A DNA stretch of 22,277 nucleotides from positions 1-22,277 of the forward strand of contig CAYQMF010000117.1 in NCBI GenBank assembly GCA_964418595.1. The letters run 5' to 3'. The notes under the pieces are model-generated. The model worked only from the letters and a program-made list of their open reading frames with translations. It made no database searches and was not told the DNA's origin. This document shows, piece after piece, positions 1 to 8,842 of this stretch. Position 1 is the stretch's first letter; every line of letters begins with the position of its first letter. The stretch is from CAYQMF01 sp964418595. Lineage in GTDB: Bacteria; Planctomycetota; UBA1135; UBA2386. The position numbers and the translations under genes were made by a program.

Positions 1-80
1 AGGCGGTGATCCTCGACGCGGCGGCGAACGCGCTCGGCCTCGTGCTCTCGGATGCTGCGACCGCGGTGGTGGGAGGCTGA
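1..80 (+). CDS. C-terminal end of a probable secreted protein (5' truncated)
   Basis: The frame read from base 3 is open from the window edge and ends at the TGA at 78-80, giving 25 residues that start AVILDAAANALG and end in AVVGG. The two bases before it (AG) fit a preceding Gln codon. The resulting QAV start, followed by a hydrophobic stretch with Asn and Leu, resembles the end of the secreted protein at 20788-21687, which reads QAVTLLAPGNDLSLPVSL. I recall this type of tail as a common C-terminus of planctomycete secreted proteins, so that is the most likely identity. The domain assignment is inference from a very short fragment, and no function can be given. Confidence 0.5.
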   Translation, partial: AVILDAAANALGLVLSDAATAVVGG

Positions 81-203
81 GGGTTGCTCGAGATCCTCGG
101 CGCCGTGCGCGGCGCACGCTGCCGCGCCTGCGGGCCGATCGTTCGTCGACATGGATCGTGCTGTTCGGCATGATTCAGCCGTCACCGTCCCCGTGCTCGA
201 GCC

Positions 204-731
204 GTGACCAAGAAGAAGACCCGTCGTCGTCGCCCCGCCACCGTCCTCCAGGGCCGCGTTGCCGCGATCAGCGAGCGCCTGCAGATCGTGCGCGCGGAGC
301 GCCGCTTGAGCCAGTCCGAGGTCGCCGACCACATCGGCGTGACGCAGGCGGCCATGTCGCGGTGGGAGGATCCGGACCACCCCACGATCCCCTCGGCGGC
401 GGAGATCGTCGAGCTGGCGCTCTTCTATGGCGTCTCCGTCGACTGGCTCTGCGCGCAGAGCCCGTTCCGGCAGGCGCTCCCGCCGGGGCAGGCGCTGGTC
501 GACCTGCGCATGCTCGAGCGGTTCGAGGCGGCGACGTCGGCCAAGGACCTCGAGGCCCTGGTCGACCTCGACCTGAGCTTCGGCGCGGTGTGGACCTCGA
601 TCCCGGAGGGGGCGTGCGTCACGGAGCACGACGAGGTCCTGCGCCGCGTGCGTGCCGTCGACAAGCACGTGCGCAAGCTGAGCCCCAAGCTCTGGGAGCG
701 TTGGATGCGTGGCGTGCTCGGGGCGAGCTGA
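204..731 (+). CDS. XRE-family helix-turn-helix transcriptional regulator
   Basis: A 175-residue protein starting at GTG 204. Residues 1-12 are very basic (MTKKKTRRRRP). Residues about 20-80 form a Cro/C1-type helix-turn-helix: an ERLQIVRAERRLSQSEVADHIGV helix pair, the recognition helix TQAAMSRWE, and the closing LALFYGVSVDWLC segment typical of XRE proteins. The C-terminal 90 residues are helical and charged and match no domain I recognise. They lack a peptidase or cupin signature, so a ligand cannot be suggested. No clear Shine-Dalgarno precedes the start, and the GTG is chosen because the basic N-terminus leads directly into the fold. The gene lies 120 bp upstream of the phosphate-uptake pair in the same orientation, but nothing shows that it controls that pair. 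The family call is firm; target and role are unknown. Confidence 0.87.
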   Translation: MTKKKTRRRRPATVLQGRVAAISERLQIVRAERRLSQSEVADHIGVTQAAMSRWEDPDHPTIPSAAEIVELALFYGVSVDWLCAQSPFRQALPPGQALVDLRMLERFEAATSAKDLEALVDLDLSFGAVWTSIPEGACVTEHDEVLRRVRAVDKHVRKLSPKLWERWMRGVLGAS

Positions 732-851
732 TCTTCTGCAGCATCCCGCAGGCACGGGCTCGCGCGGGGACTCGGTGGTGCCGGTTCGTCCGTAGAACGA
801 CTCCACTTGACCCGCGAATCCAGCAGGCTTCGTCGGTTGAATGCGCTCTGC

Positions 852-1487
852 ATGGCATTCCAAGCGATCGTCCGATGGCTCCTTCCGCGCGAAGACCACT
901 TCTACGAGATGCTCGAAGAGATGGGCCGACTGTCGCACGACGCGGCGGTCGCGCTCTCGCGGTTCCGCGACGCCGACGCCCGCGAGATCCAGCGCACGGT
1001 GCAGACGATCGAGCACGCCGGCGACGGCGTGGTCCGTCGCATGGCGGAGTCACTGGCCAAGACGTTCGTGACGCCGATCGATCGCGAGGACCTGCACCGG
1101 ATGACGGGTGAGCTGGACGACATCATCGACCACGCCAACCTCACCGCGCGGGCGTTCCATCTCTACAACATCGAACGACCGAGCCAGCCCATGATCGAGA
1201 TGATGGGGAAGCTGGTGACCGTGACCGAGATGCTGCGCGATGCGGTCCCGTGCCTGCGCCAACACAAGTACTCGGAACTGATCGACGCCGGCCGGCGGCT
1301 GCGGCAGGTCGAGAAGGAGGCCGACACGATCTATCGCGCCGCGATCAGCGCGCTGTTCCGCGAGGACCACACCGACTTCCGGCGGCTCCTCGCCCAGAAG
1401 GAGGCCCTCGACGATCTCGAGCGGGCGGTCGACCACTGCGACAACGTCGGCGACCTGCTCGCGAACCTTGCGGTGAAGCATGGTTAG
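852..1487 (+). CDS. DUF47 / PhoU-like accessory protein of Pit phosphate transporter
   Basis: An all-helical cytoplasmic protein of 211 residues, typical in length for the DUF47 (PhoU_div) family. Members sit beside Pit transporters and are thought to modulate phosphate uptake. The start MAFQAIVRWLLPREDHFYEML matches the usual family opening (short hydrophobic run, LLP, then a Phe/Tyr-rich helix), so ATG 852 is preferred. The frame stays open to a TTG at 807, but those 15 residues are arginine-rich and uncharacteristic. Later helices carry the Glu/Asp-rich surfaces of the fold (EHAGDGVVRRM, TPIDREDLHRM, DDIIDHANLTARA, EKEADTIYR). Its last 8 bases overlap the start of the downstream permease (1480-1487), implying translational coupling. 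The family assignment is strong; the exact regulatory mechanism is inferred from relatives. Confidence 0.9.
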   Translation: MAFQAIVRWLLPREDHFYEMLEEMGRLSHDAAVALSRFRDADAREIQRTVQTIEHAGDGVVRRMAESLAKTFVTPIDREDLHRMTGELDDIIDHANLTARAFHLYNIERPSQPMIEMMGKLVTVTEMLRDAVPCLRQHKYSELIDAGRRLRQVEKEADTIYRAAISALFREDHTDFRRLLAQKEALDDLERAVDHCDNVGDLLANLAVKHG

Positions 1488-2526
1488 CCTGCTGATCGCC
1501 GTGCTCGTGATGGCGGTCGTGTTCGACTACATCAACGGGTTCCACGACGCGGCCAACGCGGTGGCGACCGTGGTCTCCACGGGCGTCCTGCCGATCCGCA
1601 CCGCGGTCCTGCTGGCTGCCGTGCTCAACTTCGCGGGCGCCATGGCCGGGACCGCCGTTGCCAAGACGATCGCGTCGGGCTTCGCCGCGCCCGACGACGT
1701 CACCCAGGTCGTGATCCTGGCGACCTTGCTCGGCGGCTGTGCGTGGAACCTCATCACCTGGTGGTGGGGGATCCCGTCGTCGTCGTCGCACGCCCTGATC
1801 GGCGGTCTCGCTGGCGCCGTGGTCGCCCACGCCGGGTTCGATGCGTTCCGGTGGTCGGCGCTCGTCCAGAAGGTCGTGGTGCCGCTCGTCATGTCGCCGG
1901 CGATCGGCTTCGTGGTCGCGTTCTTCCTGATGATCGGGCTCATGTGGATCGCCGTCCTGTTCCGGCCGCCGACCGTGCAGCGCGGGTCGCGTCGCTTGCA
2001 GCTCCTGTCGGCGGCGGCGATGGCCTTCTCGCACGGCTCGAACGACGCCCAGAAGGCGATGGGGATCATGACCCTCGCCCTCGTCGCCTTCGTCACCGCC
2101 GGTCACGCGCTCCCCGACTGGGTGCCGGGTTGGGTCATGCCCGCCACGCCGGGGACGGTGCCGACCTGGGTGATCCTGGCTTGCGCGTCCGCCATCGCGG
2201 CGGGGACCGCGGCCGGCGGAGTGCGGATCATCAAGACCATGGGGACCAAGATCATCAAGATCTCGCCCCTGCAGGGCTTCGCCGCCGAGACATCCGGCGC
2301 CGCCACGATCCTCATGGCCAGCCACTTCGGCGTGCCGGTCAGCACCACGCACTGCATCAACGCCGCGATCATGGGCGTGGGCGCCTCGAAGCGCCTGTCG
2401 GCGGTGCGTTGGGGCGTGGCCACCAACATCCTGGTGGCATGGGTGCTGACGATCCCGGCGGCGGCGGCGCTCGCCTGGGTCTCGTACGAGATCCTGCTCC
2501 TGTTCTTCGGCCGGTTGCCGGCGTAG
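1480..2526 (+). CDS. pit: Inorganic phosphate transporter, Pit/PHO4 family
   Basis: A 348-residue inner-membrane permease of the PiT family, which imports metal-phosphate or phosphate with cations. It has about ten hydrophobic segments and the internal duplication typical of the family. The first signature is GFHDAANAVAT at residues 20-30 and its counterpart is SHGSNDAQKAMG at about 184-195. The paired re-entrant Ser-rich motifs are IPSSSSHALIGG (about 98-109) and GVPVSTTHCINAAIMG near 290-305. The length is short compared with E. coli PitA (about 500 residues) but normal for the compact bacterial form. It overlaps the DUF47 gene by 8 bp, the standard two-gene arrangement for low-affinity phosphate uptake. 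A strong hairpin lies 25 bp after the stop. The symbol denotes the family only; substrate choice between phosphate and a related anion such as sulfate cannot be proven, but the DUF47 partner favours phosphate. Confidence 0.93.
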   Translation: MVSLLIAVLVMAVVFDYINGFHDAANAVATVVSTGVLPIRTAVLLAAVLNFAGAMAGTAVAKTIASGFAAPDDVTQVVILATLLGGCAWNLITWWWGIPSSSSHALIGGLAGAVVAHAGFDAFRWSALVQKVVVPLVMSPAIGFVVAFFLMIGLMWIAVLFRPPTVQRGSRRLQLLSAAAMAFSHGSNDAQKAMGIMTLALVAFVTAGHALPDWVPGWVMPATPGTVPTWVILACASAIAAGTAAGGVRIIKTMGTKIIKISPLQGFAAETSGAATILMASHFGVPVSTTHCINAAIMGVGASKRLSAVRWGVATNILVAWVLTIPAAAALAWVSYEILLLFFGRLPA

Positions 2527-2551
2527 CGGAAGGCTGCGGATCCTGTCCGGT

Positions 2552-2577
2552 CGGGATGGGACGCGGCGCCCATCCCG
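2552..2577 (+). terminator. Hairpin downstream of pit (probable terminator)
   Basis: A perfect 9-bp inverted repeat (CGGGATGGG at 2552-2560, CCCATCCCG at 2569-2577) encloses an 8-base loop and starts 25 bp after the pit stop codon. No U-run follows, so it would be an imperfect intrinsic terminator or an mRNA 3'-end stabiliser. Confidence 0.5.
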
Positions 2578-2640
2578 GTGCGAGACCTCCCTTTCGCGGC
2601 GGCATGCGCCGTCCCCGCGCGACGGGACCCTGGCCCCGCG

Positions 2641-2646
2641 TATCCT
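2641..2646 (+). promoter_or_regulatory. Possible -10 element (TATCCT) for the kinase gene
   Basis: TATCCT sits 16 bases before the kinase ATG. The same TAnnCT pattern occurs before other + strand genes in the window. I see no convincing -35 hexamer at the usual distance, so this is tentative. Confidence 0.25.
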
Positions 2647-2662
2647 TCCGCACGGCCGCACC

Positions 2663-5608
2663 ATGACCGAACGCCCTGAACCACGCCTGCGCCGCCTCGC
2701 GGACGCGGTCGACGTCTACCTCGCGCAGGGGCGGTCGCCGACGGCGGACATGGAGTCGGTGCTCGCGGCCAACCACGGGCTGCGTGATCTCCTCGAGCCG
2801 ATGCTGAAGGCGCCGTCGGCGGCCGACCAGGGTCTCGAGGTCACGCGTGCCGACCGGCTGGGTGACTTCCGCATGCTGCGCGAGATCGGTCGCGGCGGCA
2901 TGGGCGTCGTCTACGAGGCCGAAGAGCTGAGCCTCGGGCGGCGCGTGGCGCTCAAGGTCCTGCCCAACCACTTCACCCTGAATCCGCGCAGCATCGAGCG
3001 GTTCCGCCGCGAGGCCGCGGCGGTGGCGCGCCTCAAGCACCCGGGGATCGTGCCGATCTACCGCGTGGGCGAGGTGGCGGGCACGCACTTCTTCGCCATG
3101 GAGTTCGTCGAAGGCACGAGCCTCGGCCAGATCCTCGAGCGCGTGCGCCGCGAACTGGCGGCCGACCCCGGCGCCGAGCCGCGGTTGGGGCTGCCGGCGG
3201 CGGCGAGTCCCATGGCCGAGGTGGCGGAGATCGTCGCGCAGGCGGCGGAGGCGCTGGCCGCGGCCCACGAACAGGGCGTCGTGCACCGGGACGTCAAGCC
3301 GCACAACATCCTGCTGCAGCACGACGGCAGGGTCCGCGTCGTCGACTTCGGCCTCGCCAAGGACCTCGAGCGTGGATCGGTGTCGCGCTCCGGCGACGTC
3401 GCGGGGACCCCGCACTACATGAGCCCGGAGCAGGCGTTGGGTCGGCGCGATGTCGACGGACGCACGGATGTGTTCGCACTCGGCGTGGTGCTCTACGAGC
3501 TGATGACCCTGGCGCTGCCGTTCGACGGCGACTCGCCACAGCACGTGCTCAGCGCGATCCTCGCGCGTGACCCGGCCCCGCCGCGCACCCGCAACTCGCG
3601 CGTGCCGCGCGATCTCGAGGTCATCTGCCTCAAGGCGCTCGAGAAGGATCTGCGTCACCGCTACCCGAGCTGCTCGGCGTTGGCCGCCGACCTGCGCCGG
3701 TTCCTGCGGCTCGAACCCATCGAGGCGCGCGCGCCGGGTTCGATGACCCGGGTGATGAAGATGGTGCGCCGCCACAAGGCGGCGTCGCTCGCGTTGCTGT
3801 TCGGCGCCGTGCTCGCGGTCGGCGGCCCCGTTGCCTACGTGGTGATGCAGCAACAGGCGCACGCGTCGGTCGTGGCGCAGGAGGCCGAGACCCGCAAGCA
3901 GCGCGACCTCGCGCAGGCGAACTTCGCGCGCGCCCGCCGCCTCGTCGAACAGCAGCTCGCGCGCGTCGAGCAACTGGCGCGCGAGCCCGGGATGGAGCTG
4001 CTGCACCGCCAGATGGCGGAGGATGCGCTCGCCTACTACGAGGAGTTCCTCAGCCAGGACCTCATCGACTCGGCGATATGGCGGCAGGCGCTCGGCACCG
4101 GGATCCTCGTGGGTCGGATCCGCATGCAGCTCGGCGAACTCGACAAAGCGCGCGCGGCGTTCGCGGAGTCGTTCACGCGCGCGGTTGCGGCGCGGCGCGT
4201 CCATCCCGACGACGGCCAGCTCGTGGTCGTGGAGCTGGACGCGGCTGCGGCGTTGGCGGCGTGCCAGCTCACGCAGGGCGACGTCGCCACGGGGCTCGCA
4301 ACCTTCGTCTCGGCCGAGAAGACCGCTGAGGAGTCCCTGAAGTGCGCGACGGGAGCCGCGCGCGAGGAGGTGGCTGCGGCCTATGCCCGCCTCCTCGTGC
4401 AGCGGGCGACGTCGTCGATGGAGCGGCGTGAGGACACCGCCCGGGCCACGGCGGCGCTGGCGCGCGCCAGCGAACTGTGGGAGGAGGCGCCCAACCTTCG
4501 TCAGGCGCCGGAGAGTCAGCTCGGGCTGCTCGACCTCGCGATGCTGCGCGGCAGGGCCTTGCGCATCAGCGGTGACTTCGCGGCGGCGGAGGCGATCGTC
4601 ACGGCGGCCGTGACGCGTGCCGATGCCTTGGTCGCGGCGCAGCCCGACGACCCGGTCGCGTGCACGGCCGCGGCCCGGGTGGTGGGTGAACTGGCTGCCG
4701 TGCTCGCCCGGCTGTCCGACGACGCCCGCACAGTCGAAACCTACCGGCGCGCGATCGCGCTGCGCGAGCGCCTGGTTGCCGACTTCCCCCGTCAGATCGC
4801 GCACCGCTTCGGGCTGCAATCCGCGCTCGTCAACCTCGCGCAGTTCTATTTGTTCCGCGGGCGGCATGCCGAGGCCATGGAGCACGCCGAGCGCGCCTGG
4901 GCGCTGATCGTCGAGCTGGCCGATGCCAACCCGGGTGACGTGCAGTTCGCCCGCGAGCGCCTCATGGTCGAGAAGACGGTCGCGCTGATCGGCCTGTGGC
5001 TCTGGAAGCCGGACGAGATCGTCGCCCGCTACGCGCGCACCATCACGCACGCCCGCGAGATGCTCGTGCGCTTCCCCGAGTCGCTACGCGTGCAAAGCGT
5101 GTTCGGCGCCATCCTCAGCAACCTGGCGATGTGGCGCGTGCACCGCGGCGAGAACGCGCTCGCCGCCGAGCTGCTGGACGAGGCGTGTGAGCATCAGCGG
5201 ATCGCGATCGCCAAGGATCCGGAGCAAGCGGAGACGAAGACCTTCCTGAAGAACCACCTGCGGTTGCTGAGCGACGCGCGTCTCGGACTGCGGGAGTACG
5301 ACGCGTCGTTGGTGGCGGCGCGAGCGATGCTCCCTCTCGACGATGGCCTGGGGAGCCGGCTCGACGTCGCGTATCGGCTCGTTCGGGTCGGTCTCGCCAA
5401 GGGACTCGTTCCCGGCGACCCGCCAGGCACGTTGGACGGGAGCACGGCAGACGACTTCTACGCGGAGCCTGCCGCGCTCGTCGTCGATGTCCTCGCGCGC
5501 GATCCCGCGCGCGCGAAGACGATCCTCGAGAGCGAGGAGTTGCGCCGCCTGGAGGCGCGGAGCGACGTGCGGGCGGCGCTGGCGCGAGCCCAGGGCGGGC
5601 AACGCTGA
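2663..5608 (+). CDS. PknB-like membrane Ser/Thr protein kinase with C-terminal TPR-like repeats
   Basis: A 981-residue protein with a complete Hanks-type kinase domain at about residues 68-350. Visible motifs are the glycine loop GRGGMGVV (76-83), VALK with Lys98, the alpha-C Glu117, HRDVKPHN (208-215, catalytic Asp210), DFG (228-230) and GTPHYMSPE (248-256), so it should be catalytically active. A roughly 30-residue Ala/Pro-rich insertion lies between the hinge and the catalytic loop (about 160-190). A basic juxtamembrane stretch leads into one transmembrane helix (about 373-394). The remaining 590 residues are helical and Ala/Arg/Glu-rich, with TPR-like pairs such as GELDKARAAFAESF; in this orientation they would be extracytoplasmic. 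The N-terminal 65 residues resemble the short helical extension seen in planctomycete kinases. The gene converges with the sigma-fusion gene, leaving 15 bp between stops. Planctomycete genomes are known to pair ECF sigma factors with such kinases, so a functional link is plausible but unproven. Confidence 0.93.
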   Translation: MTERPEPRLRRLADAVDVYLAQGRSPTADMESVLAANHGLRDLLEPMLKAPSAADQGLEVTRADRLGDFRMLREIGRGGMGVVYEAEELSLGRRVALKVLPNHFTLNPRSIERFRREAAAVARLKHPGIVPIYRVGEVAGTHFFAMEFVEGTSLGQILERVRRELAADPGAEPRLGLPAAASPMAEVAEIVAQAAEALAAAHEQGVVHRDVKPHNILLQHDGRVRVVDFGLAKDLERGSVSRSGDVAGTPHYMSPEQALGRRDVDGRTDVFALGVVLYELMTLALPFDGDSPQHVLSAILARDPAPPRTRNSRVPRDLEVICLKALEKDLRHRYPSCSALAADLRRFLRLEPIEARAPGSMTRVMKMVRRHKAASLALLFGAVLAVGGPVAYVVMQQQAHASVVAQEAETRKQRDLAQANFARARRLVEQQLARVEQLAREPGMELLHRQMAEDALAYYEEFLSQDLIDSAIWRQALGTGILVGRIRMQLGELDKARAAFAESFTRAVAARRVHPDDGQLVVVELDAAAALAACQLTQGDVATGLATFVSAEKTAEESLKCATGAAREEVAAAYARLLVQRATSSMERREDTARATAALARASELWEEAPNLRQAPESQLGLLDLAMLRGRALRISGDFAAAEAIVTAAVTRADALVAAQPDDPVACTAAARVVGELAAVLARLSDDARTVETYRRAIALRERLVADFPRQIAHRFGLQSALVNLAQFYLFRGRHAEAMEHAERAWALIVELADANPGDVQFARERLMVEKTVALIGLWLWKPDEIVARYARTITHAREMLVRFPESLRVQSVFGAILSNLAMWRVHRGENALAAELLDEACEHQRIAIAKDPEQAETKTFLKNHLRLLSDARLGLREYDASLVAARAMLPLDDGLGSRLDVAYRLVRVGLAKGLVPGDPPGTLDGSTADDFYAEPAALVVDVLARDPARAKTILESEELRRLEARSDVRAALARAQGGQR

Positions 5609-5623
5609 ACGCCGGGGCCCGCG

Positions 5624-8600
5624 TCAGCGCCGCGGCGAGCGCGGCCGGGTTTCCTGTGCGTTCACGGCCGGCACGTCGACCGTCGCCGCGGCGTCGGCGT
5701 CGCGCACCGCGAAGTGGGCCGCGAACTCCTGGCCGGTGTCGGCGCGGGCCCGCACCTCGTACTGACCCGGCGGGAGTGAGCGGCCGAACGTGAACCCGGC
5801 GAGGAACATGCCGCGCTCCGCTTGCGCCGCGCGCAGGATCACTTCGCCGTCGCGGAGCAGATCGAGCGTGAGTGAAGACGTATGCGACCCGAACGGCGCC
5901 TGGAACCGCAGCGTGCGCGGCCAGCCCACGGCGGTCGGCAGGGCAACCTCCTGGGTCGCCCCGGCGCGCACGTGCACGTCCGCGGGCAGCGTTGCAAGCC
6001 CGTCGTGGTCGGGCGCAGCCAACGCGATCTGCCCGGCCGCGAGCCCCTCGAAGAGGAACGCTTCTCCGTCGCGCGAGCAGCGGTAGTCGGCATCGCGCTG
6101 CAGGCGGTGTCCGTCGCGTGACACCAGGGGCTCGGGCGGACTCCCTGTCCAGAGGCGGCCATCGGGGTGGAACACGCGGACGCGCAGCCGGCCGGCGGGC
6201 GTGGCGCGCAGGTCGCCGAGATCGAGTTCGCCTGCGGTGTCCGCCGTGAAGCGGTGACGGAATGCGCAGTGGTCAGCGCACTCCGCGAACAGCTCGTACT
6301 CGCCGAGCGGCAGCTCCCCGAGGTCGAAGCGACCGTCGGCGCCGAGGGAGATCTCTTGCCACGGCAGATCCCGTGAGCAGATCAGTGTGCCGGCAAGGCC
6401 CTCGCCGTTGGCACCGGCGATCCGTCCGCGCACGCGCGCTCGCGCGGTGGTGTCGATGGGAAGGGTCACGACGAGGTCTTCGGTTCCTGCGTCGACCGTG
6501 CGTGTGACCGGTCCGCCTCGGGGGACCGCGATCTCGAGCGCGTGGCGGCCGGCGCCGAGGTCGGGCAACGCGAAGGCGCCTTCGTGGTCGGAACTCGTAC
6601 TACGGCGGTCGGTGGTACCCGTGGCGATCTCGATGCCGGCGATGGGGCGCCCGCCCACATCGACCACCCGCCCGCGGATGCCGGGACGATCGGGAAGCAC
6701 GAGGTCGCAGGCCGCGGGCATGCCAGCGACCGCGTCGATCGTCGCGCGCGCCGTGGCCCGCCCCTGCGCGCGGGCGACGACCACGGTCAACCGCGTTGCC
6801 GACACGGCCGCGAACGCGTAGCGACCGGCCGCGTCGGTGCGCGCGTTCTGCCGGCCGCTCTCGCCGTCGGTTTCGACGGTGACCCATGCGTCGGGCACCG
6901 GACGTCGTTGTGGGTCGGTGATCGTTCCGGTCAGCGCGACGGTGGGGGCGAGACGCAGCCTGACGTCGACGAGCCCGTCGACGGCGACCTGGACGCGATC
7001 ACGGTTGCTCCGGTGCGCGGCGGCAACCGCGACGCACAACTGCGGGCCTGGCGCCACGTCGGCGAAGGTGAAGCGGCCGGCGGCATCCGTCCACGCCACG
7101 CGGCCGAGCGCGTTCGGCGTCATGGCCTCGAGGCCGACGCAGGCAGCCGCGAGCGGTCGGTCGGCGAGGTCGGTGACGAGGCCGCGGACGGTGCCGCTCG
7201 CACGCCGCAGGATGAGGCGTGCGGCGCCGGTGCTGGCAGAGGTGGGCACCGAAGCGGACATCGCGTATCCCGGCTTGCCCGCGGCCACGCGATCCTCGTG
7301 GTTGGCGAACAGCACGTCGAATCCGCCGTTGGCGTCGCTGCGGCCGGCGCGGCGGAGGCACTCGTCCGGAGGGCGCCCCTGGTCGAGGGCGGACCCGAGC
7401 CACACGTCGGCGTCGGCGACGGGGGCGCCGTCGGCGTCGACCACCCGGCCGGTGACGCGACCCGACATCCCCACGAAGAACTCGTGCGTCGTCTCGCTGT
7501 CTGCGGTGATCTCGACTTCGGCGAGATCGTCGCGACCGAAGCCGAGTCGGCATTGCACGCGGCAGCGACCGACCGGAACGCCCTCGAGCAACACAGCACC
7601 CGTGAGATCGGTGCTGCCGGCCGCGAGCACGTTCTGCTCCGCGTCGCGGACGACGATGCCGACGCCGCCGAGCGGCCCGCCGCTCCCGCTCGACGCCACC
7701 GACTCGAAGGCGTTCACGCGCGTGAACAGGGGGCCGCGCACGCTCACCCGCAGCCTTCCGGTGCGTGCGACGTCGGGCACCGGGGCACGCGCCTGGCCGT
7801 GCGCGGCAGGTTGCGAAGGTCGTGCGGTCGCGCCCCCCGCCCTGGGCTGCGGCACGGACGCCGTGGTCAGGCTTGCGGCCTCGCCCGGCTCGAGCGCAGT
7901 TGCGACCGCGTCGGGCGTAGCGTGCCACGCCCACCAGGACAGGGCGACCATCACCGCCGCCGCGAGACCGAGCCACCAGGACTTCGTCATGAGCATTCCT
8001 CCGGCGACCCCTGCGGCCACGGTCGGCCACGCGGTGCGCGTTGCGTGCGTGACGACGAGCTTGCGCATGGCGAGCAGACTGCCCGCCGATGTCGCCATCG
8101 CCATGGCGCCGACGGCGAGCCCCGCCGGAAGGGCCTGCCGCAGGCGCGCGAGGCCGCGGACGAGCTGCGTGCGCACCGTGCCCGCGGGTCGGCCCAAGGC
8201 CGCGGCGATCTCGTGCGCGTCGAGGCCGTGCTGGAGATGGAGCGTCAGCACCGGGAGGTACGGTTCGCCGAGGTCGGCGACGGCCTCGCGCACCGCGCGG
8301 GTGGACTCGGTGCGCGCGGCGGCGACGGCAGGATCGGCAGCCGGGGTCTCGGGCAGGCGCGCGGGGTCGATCGTGCGCGCACGTTTCTTCAGGTGCTGGC
8401 GCGCGTGGTTGGTGAGGATGCCGACGAGCCAGGGGAACACGGGTCGCCCCGGCGTGAACGTCGTCGCCGCCTCGATCGCGGTGAGGAATGTCTGTTGGAC
8501 GAGGTCCTCGGCGGCGTCGGCCCTTCCGCACAGGTGCGAGGCCACCGCCAGGAGCGGACGGGCCGTGTGGTCGAACACCTCGCCGAGGGCGTCGGGGTCA

Positions 8601-8647
8601 CGACGCTCGCAGTAGCGCGCGAACAGGTCGTCCTCGGGGCGGATCAC
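5624..8647 (-). CDS. ECF sigma factor fused to a transmembrane helix and carboxypeptidase-regulatory-like repeats
   Basis: A protein of about 1007 residues if translated from GTG at 8647. The start lies just before PEDDLFARYCERRDPDAL, which opens sigma region 2. Region 2 spans about residues 7-90 (AEDLVQQTFLTAIEA, PWLVGILTNHAR) and region 4 about 115-170, with the HTH HEIAAALGRPAGTVRTQL. After a hydrophobic linker there is one clear transmembrane helix (about 224-241, WWLGLAAAVMVALSWWAW), then a Pro/Ala-rich spacer. At least six repeats of the carboxypeptidase regulatory-like type follow, beginning near residues 298, 395, 485, 571, 655 and 737. Each carries the G-x-V-x-D-x-x-G-x-P-V/L-x-x-A/G-x-V signature. 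Region 4 should bind -35 DNA, while the repeats would lie outside the cytoplasm. The frame remains open upstream to 8866, but those 73 residues are low-complexity Arg/Pro/Gly and probably not translated. A membrane-tethered sigma factor is inferred. Confidence 0.87.
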   Translation of the reverse strand: MIRPEDDLFARYCERRDPDALGEVFDHTARPLLAVASHLCGRADAAEDLVQQTFLTAIEAATTFTPGRPVFPWLVGILTNHARQHLKKRARTIDPARLPETPAADPAVAAARTESTRAVREAVADLGEPYLPVLTLHLQHGLDAHEIAAALGRPAGTVRTQLVRGLARLRQALPAGLAVGAMAMATSAGSLLAMRKLVVTHATRTAWPTVAAGVAGGMLMTKSWWLGLAAAVMVALSWWAWHATPDAVATALEPGEAASLTTASVPQPRAGGATARPSQPAAHGQARAPVPDVARTGRLRVSVRGPLFTRVNAFESVASSGSGGPLGGVGIVVRDAEQNVLAAGSTDLTGAVLLEGVPVGRCRVQCRLGFGRDDLAEVEITADSETTHEFFVGMSGRVTGRVVDADGAPVADADVWLGSALDQGRPPDECLRRAGRSDANGGFDVLFANHEDRVAAGKPGYAMSASVPTSASTGAARLILRRASGTVRGLVTDLADRPLAAACVGLEAMTPNALGRVAWTDAAGRFTFADVAPGPQLCVAVAAAHRSNRDRVQVAVDGLVDVRLRLAPTVALTGTITDPQRRPVPDAWVTVETDGESGRQNARTDAAGRYAFAAVSATRLTVVVARAQGRATARATIDAVAGMPAACDLVLPDRPGIRGRVVDVGGRPIAGIEIATGTTDRRSTSSDHEGAFALPDLGAGRHALEIAVPRGGPVTRTVDAGTEDLVVTLPIDTTARARVRGRIAGANGEGLAGTLICSRDLPWQEISLGADGRFDLGELPLGEYELFAECADHCAFRHRFTADTAGELDLGDLRATPAGRLRVRVFHPDGRLWTGSPPEPLVSRDGHRLQRDADYRCSRDGEAFLFEGLAAGQIALAAPDHDGLATLPADVHVRAGATQEVALPTAVGWPRTLRFQAPFGSHTSSLTLDLLRDGEVILRAAQAERGMFLAGFTFGRSLPPGQYEVRARADTGQEFAAHFAVRDADAAATVDVPAVNAQETRPRSPRR

Positions 8648-8842
8648 CGGCCCTATTGTCGCGACCCGGCGTCCGTGCGACGCAGGTTCCGGGCAGATGT
8701 CGACCGGGCCGCGAGATCCGCTCGTTGGGAGCTGAGGGCGAGGCCGGTTGCGTTCGCGCGAATCGAGCGTTGCCATGGCGCCGCGCGGGCCTGGCCGCCA
8801 TCGCGCCATCGCCCACCCCCTTTCGCGTCCGCGGGTGCTCGC

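Noticed and set aside
807..851. TTG start for the DUF47 protein
   Set aside because: The added 15 residues are atypical, and ATG 852 gives the standard family N-terminus.
2369..5050. An 893-codon open frame on the minus strand opposite pit and the kinase
   Set aside because: It is antisense to two genes with complete family motifs, is dominated by Arg/Ala/His/Leu, and has no domain. Long antisense frames are expected in high-GC DNA.
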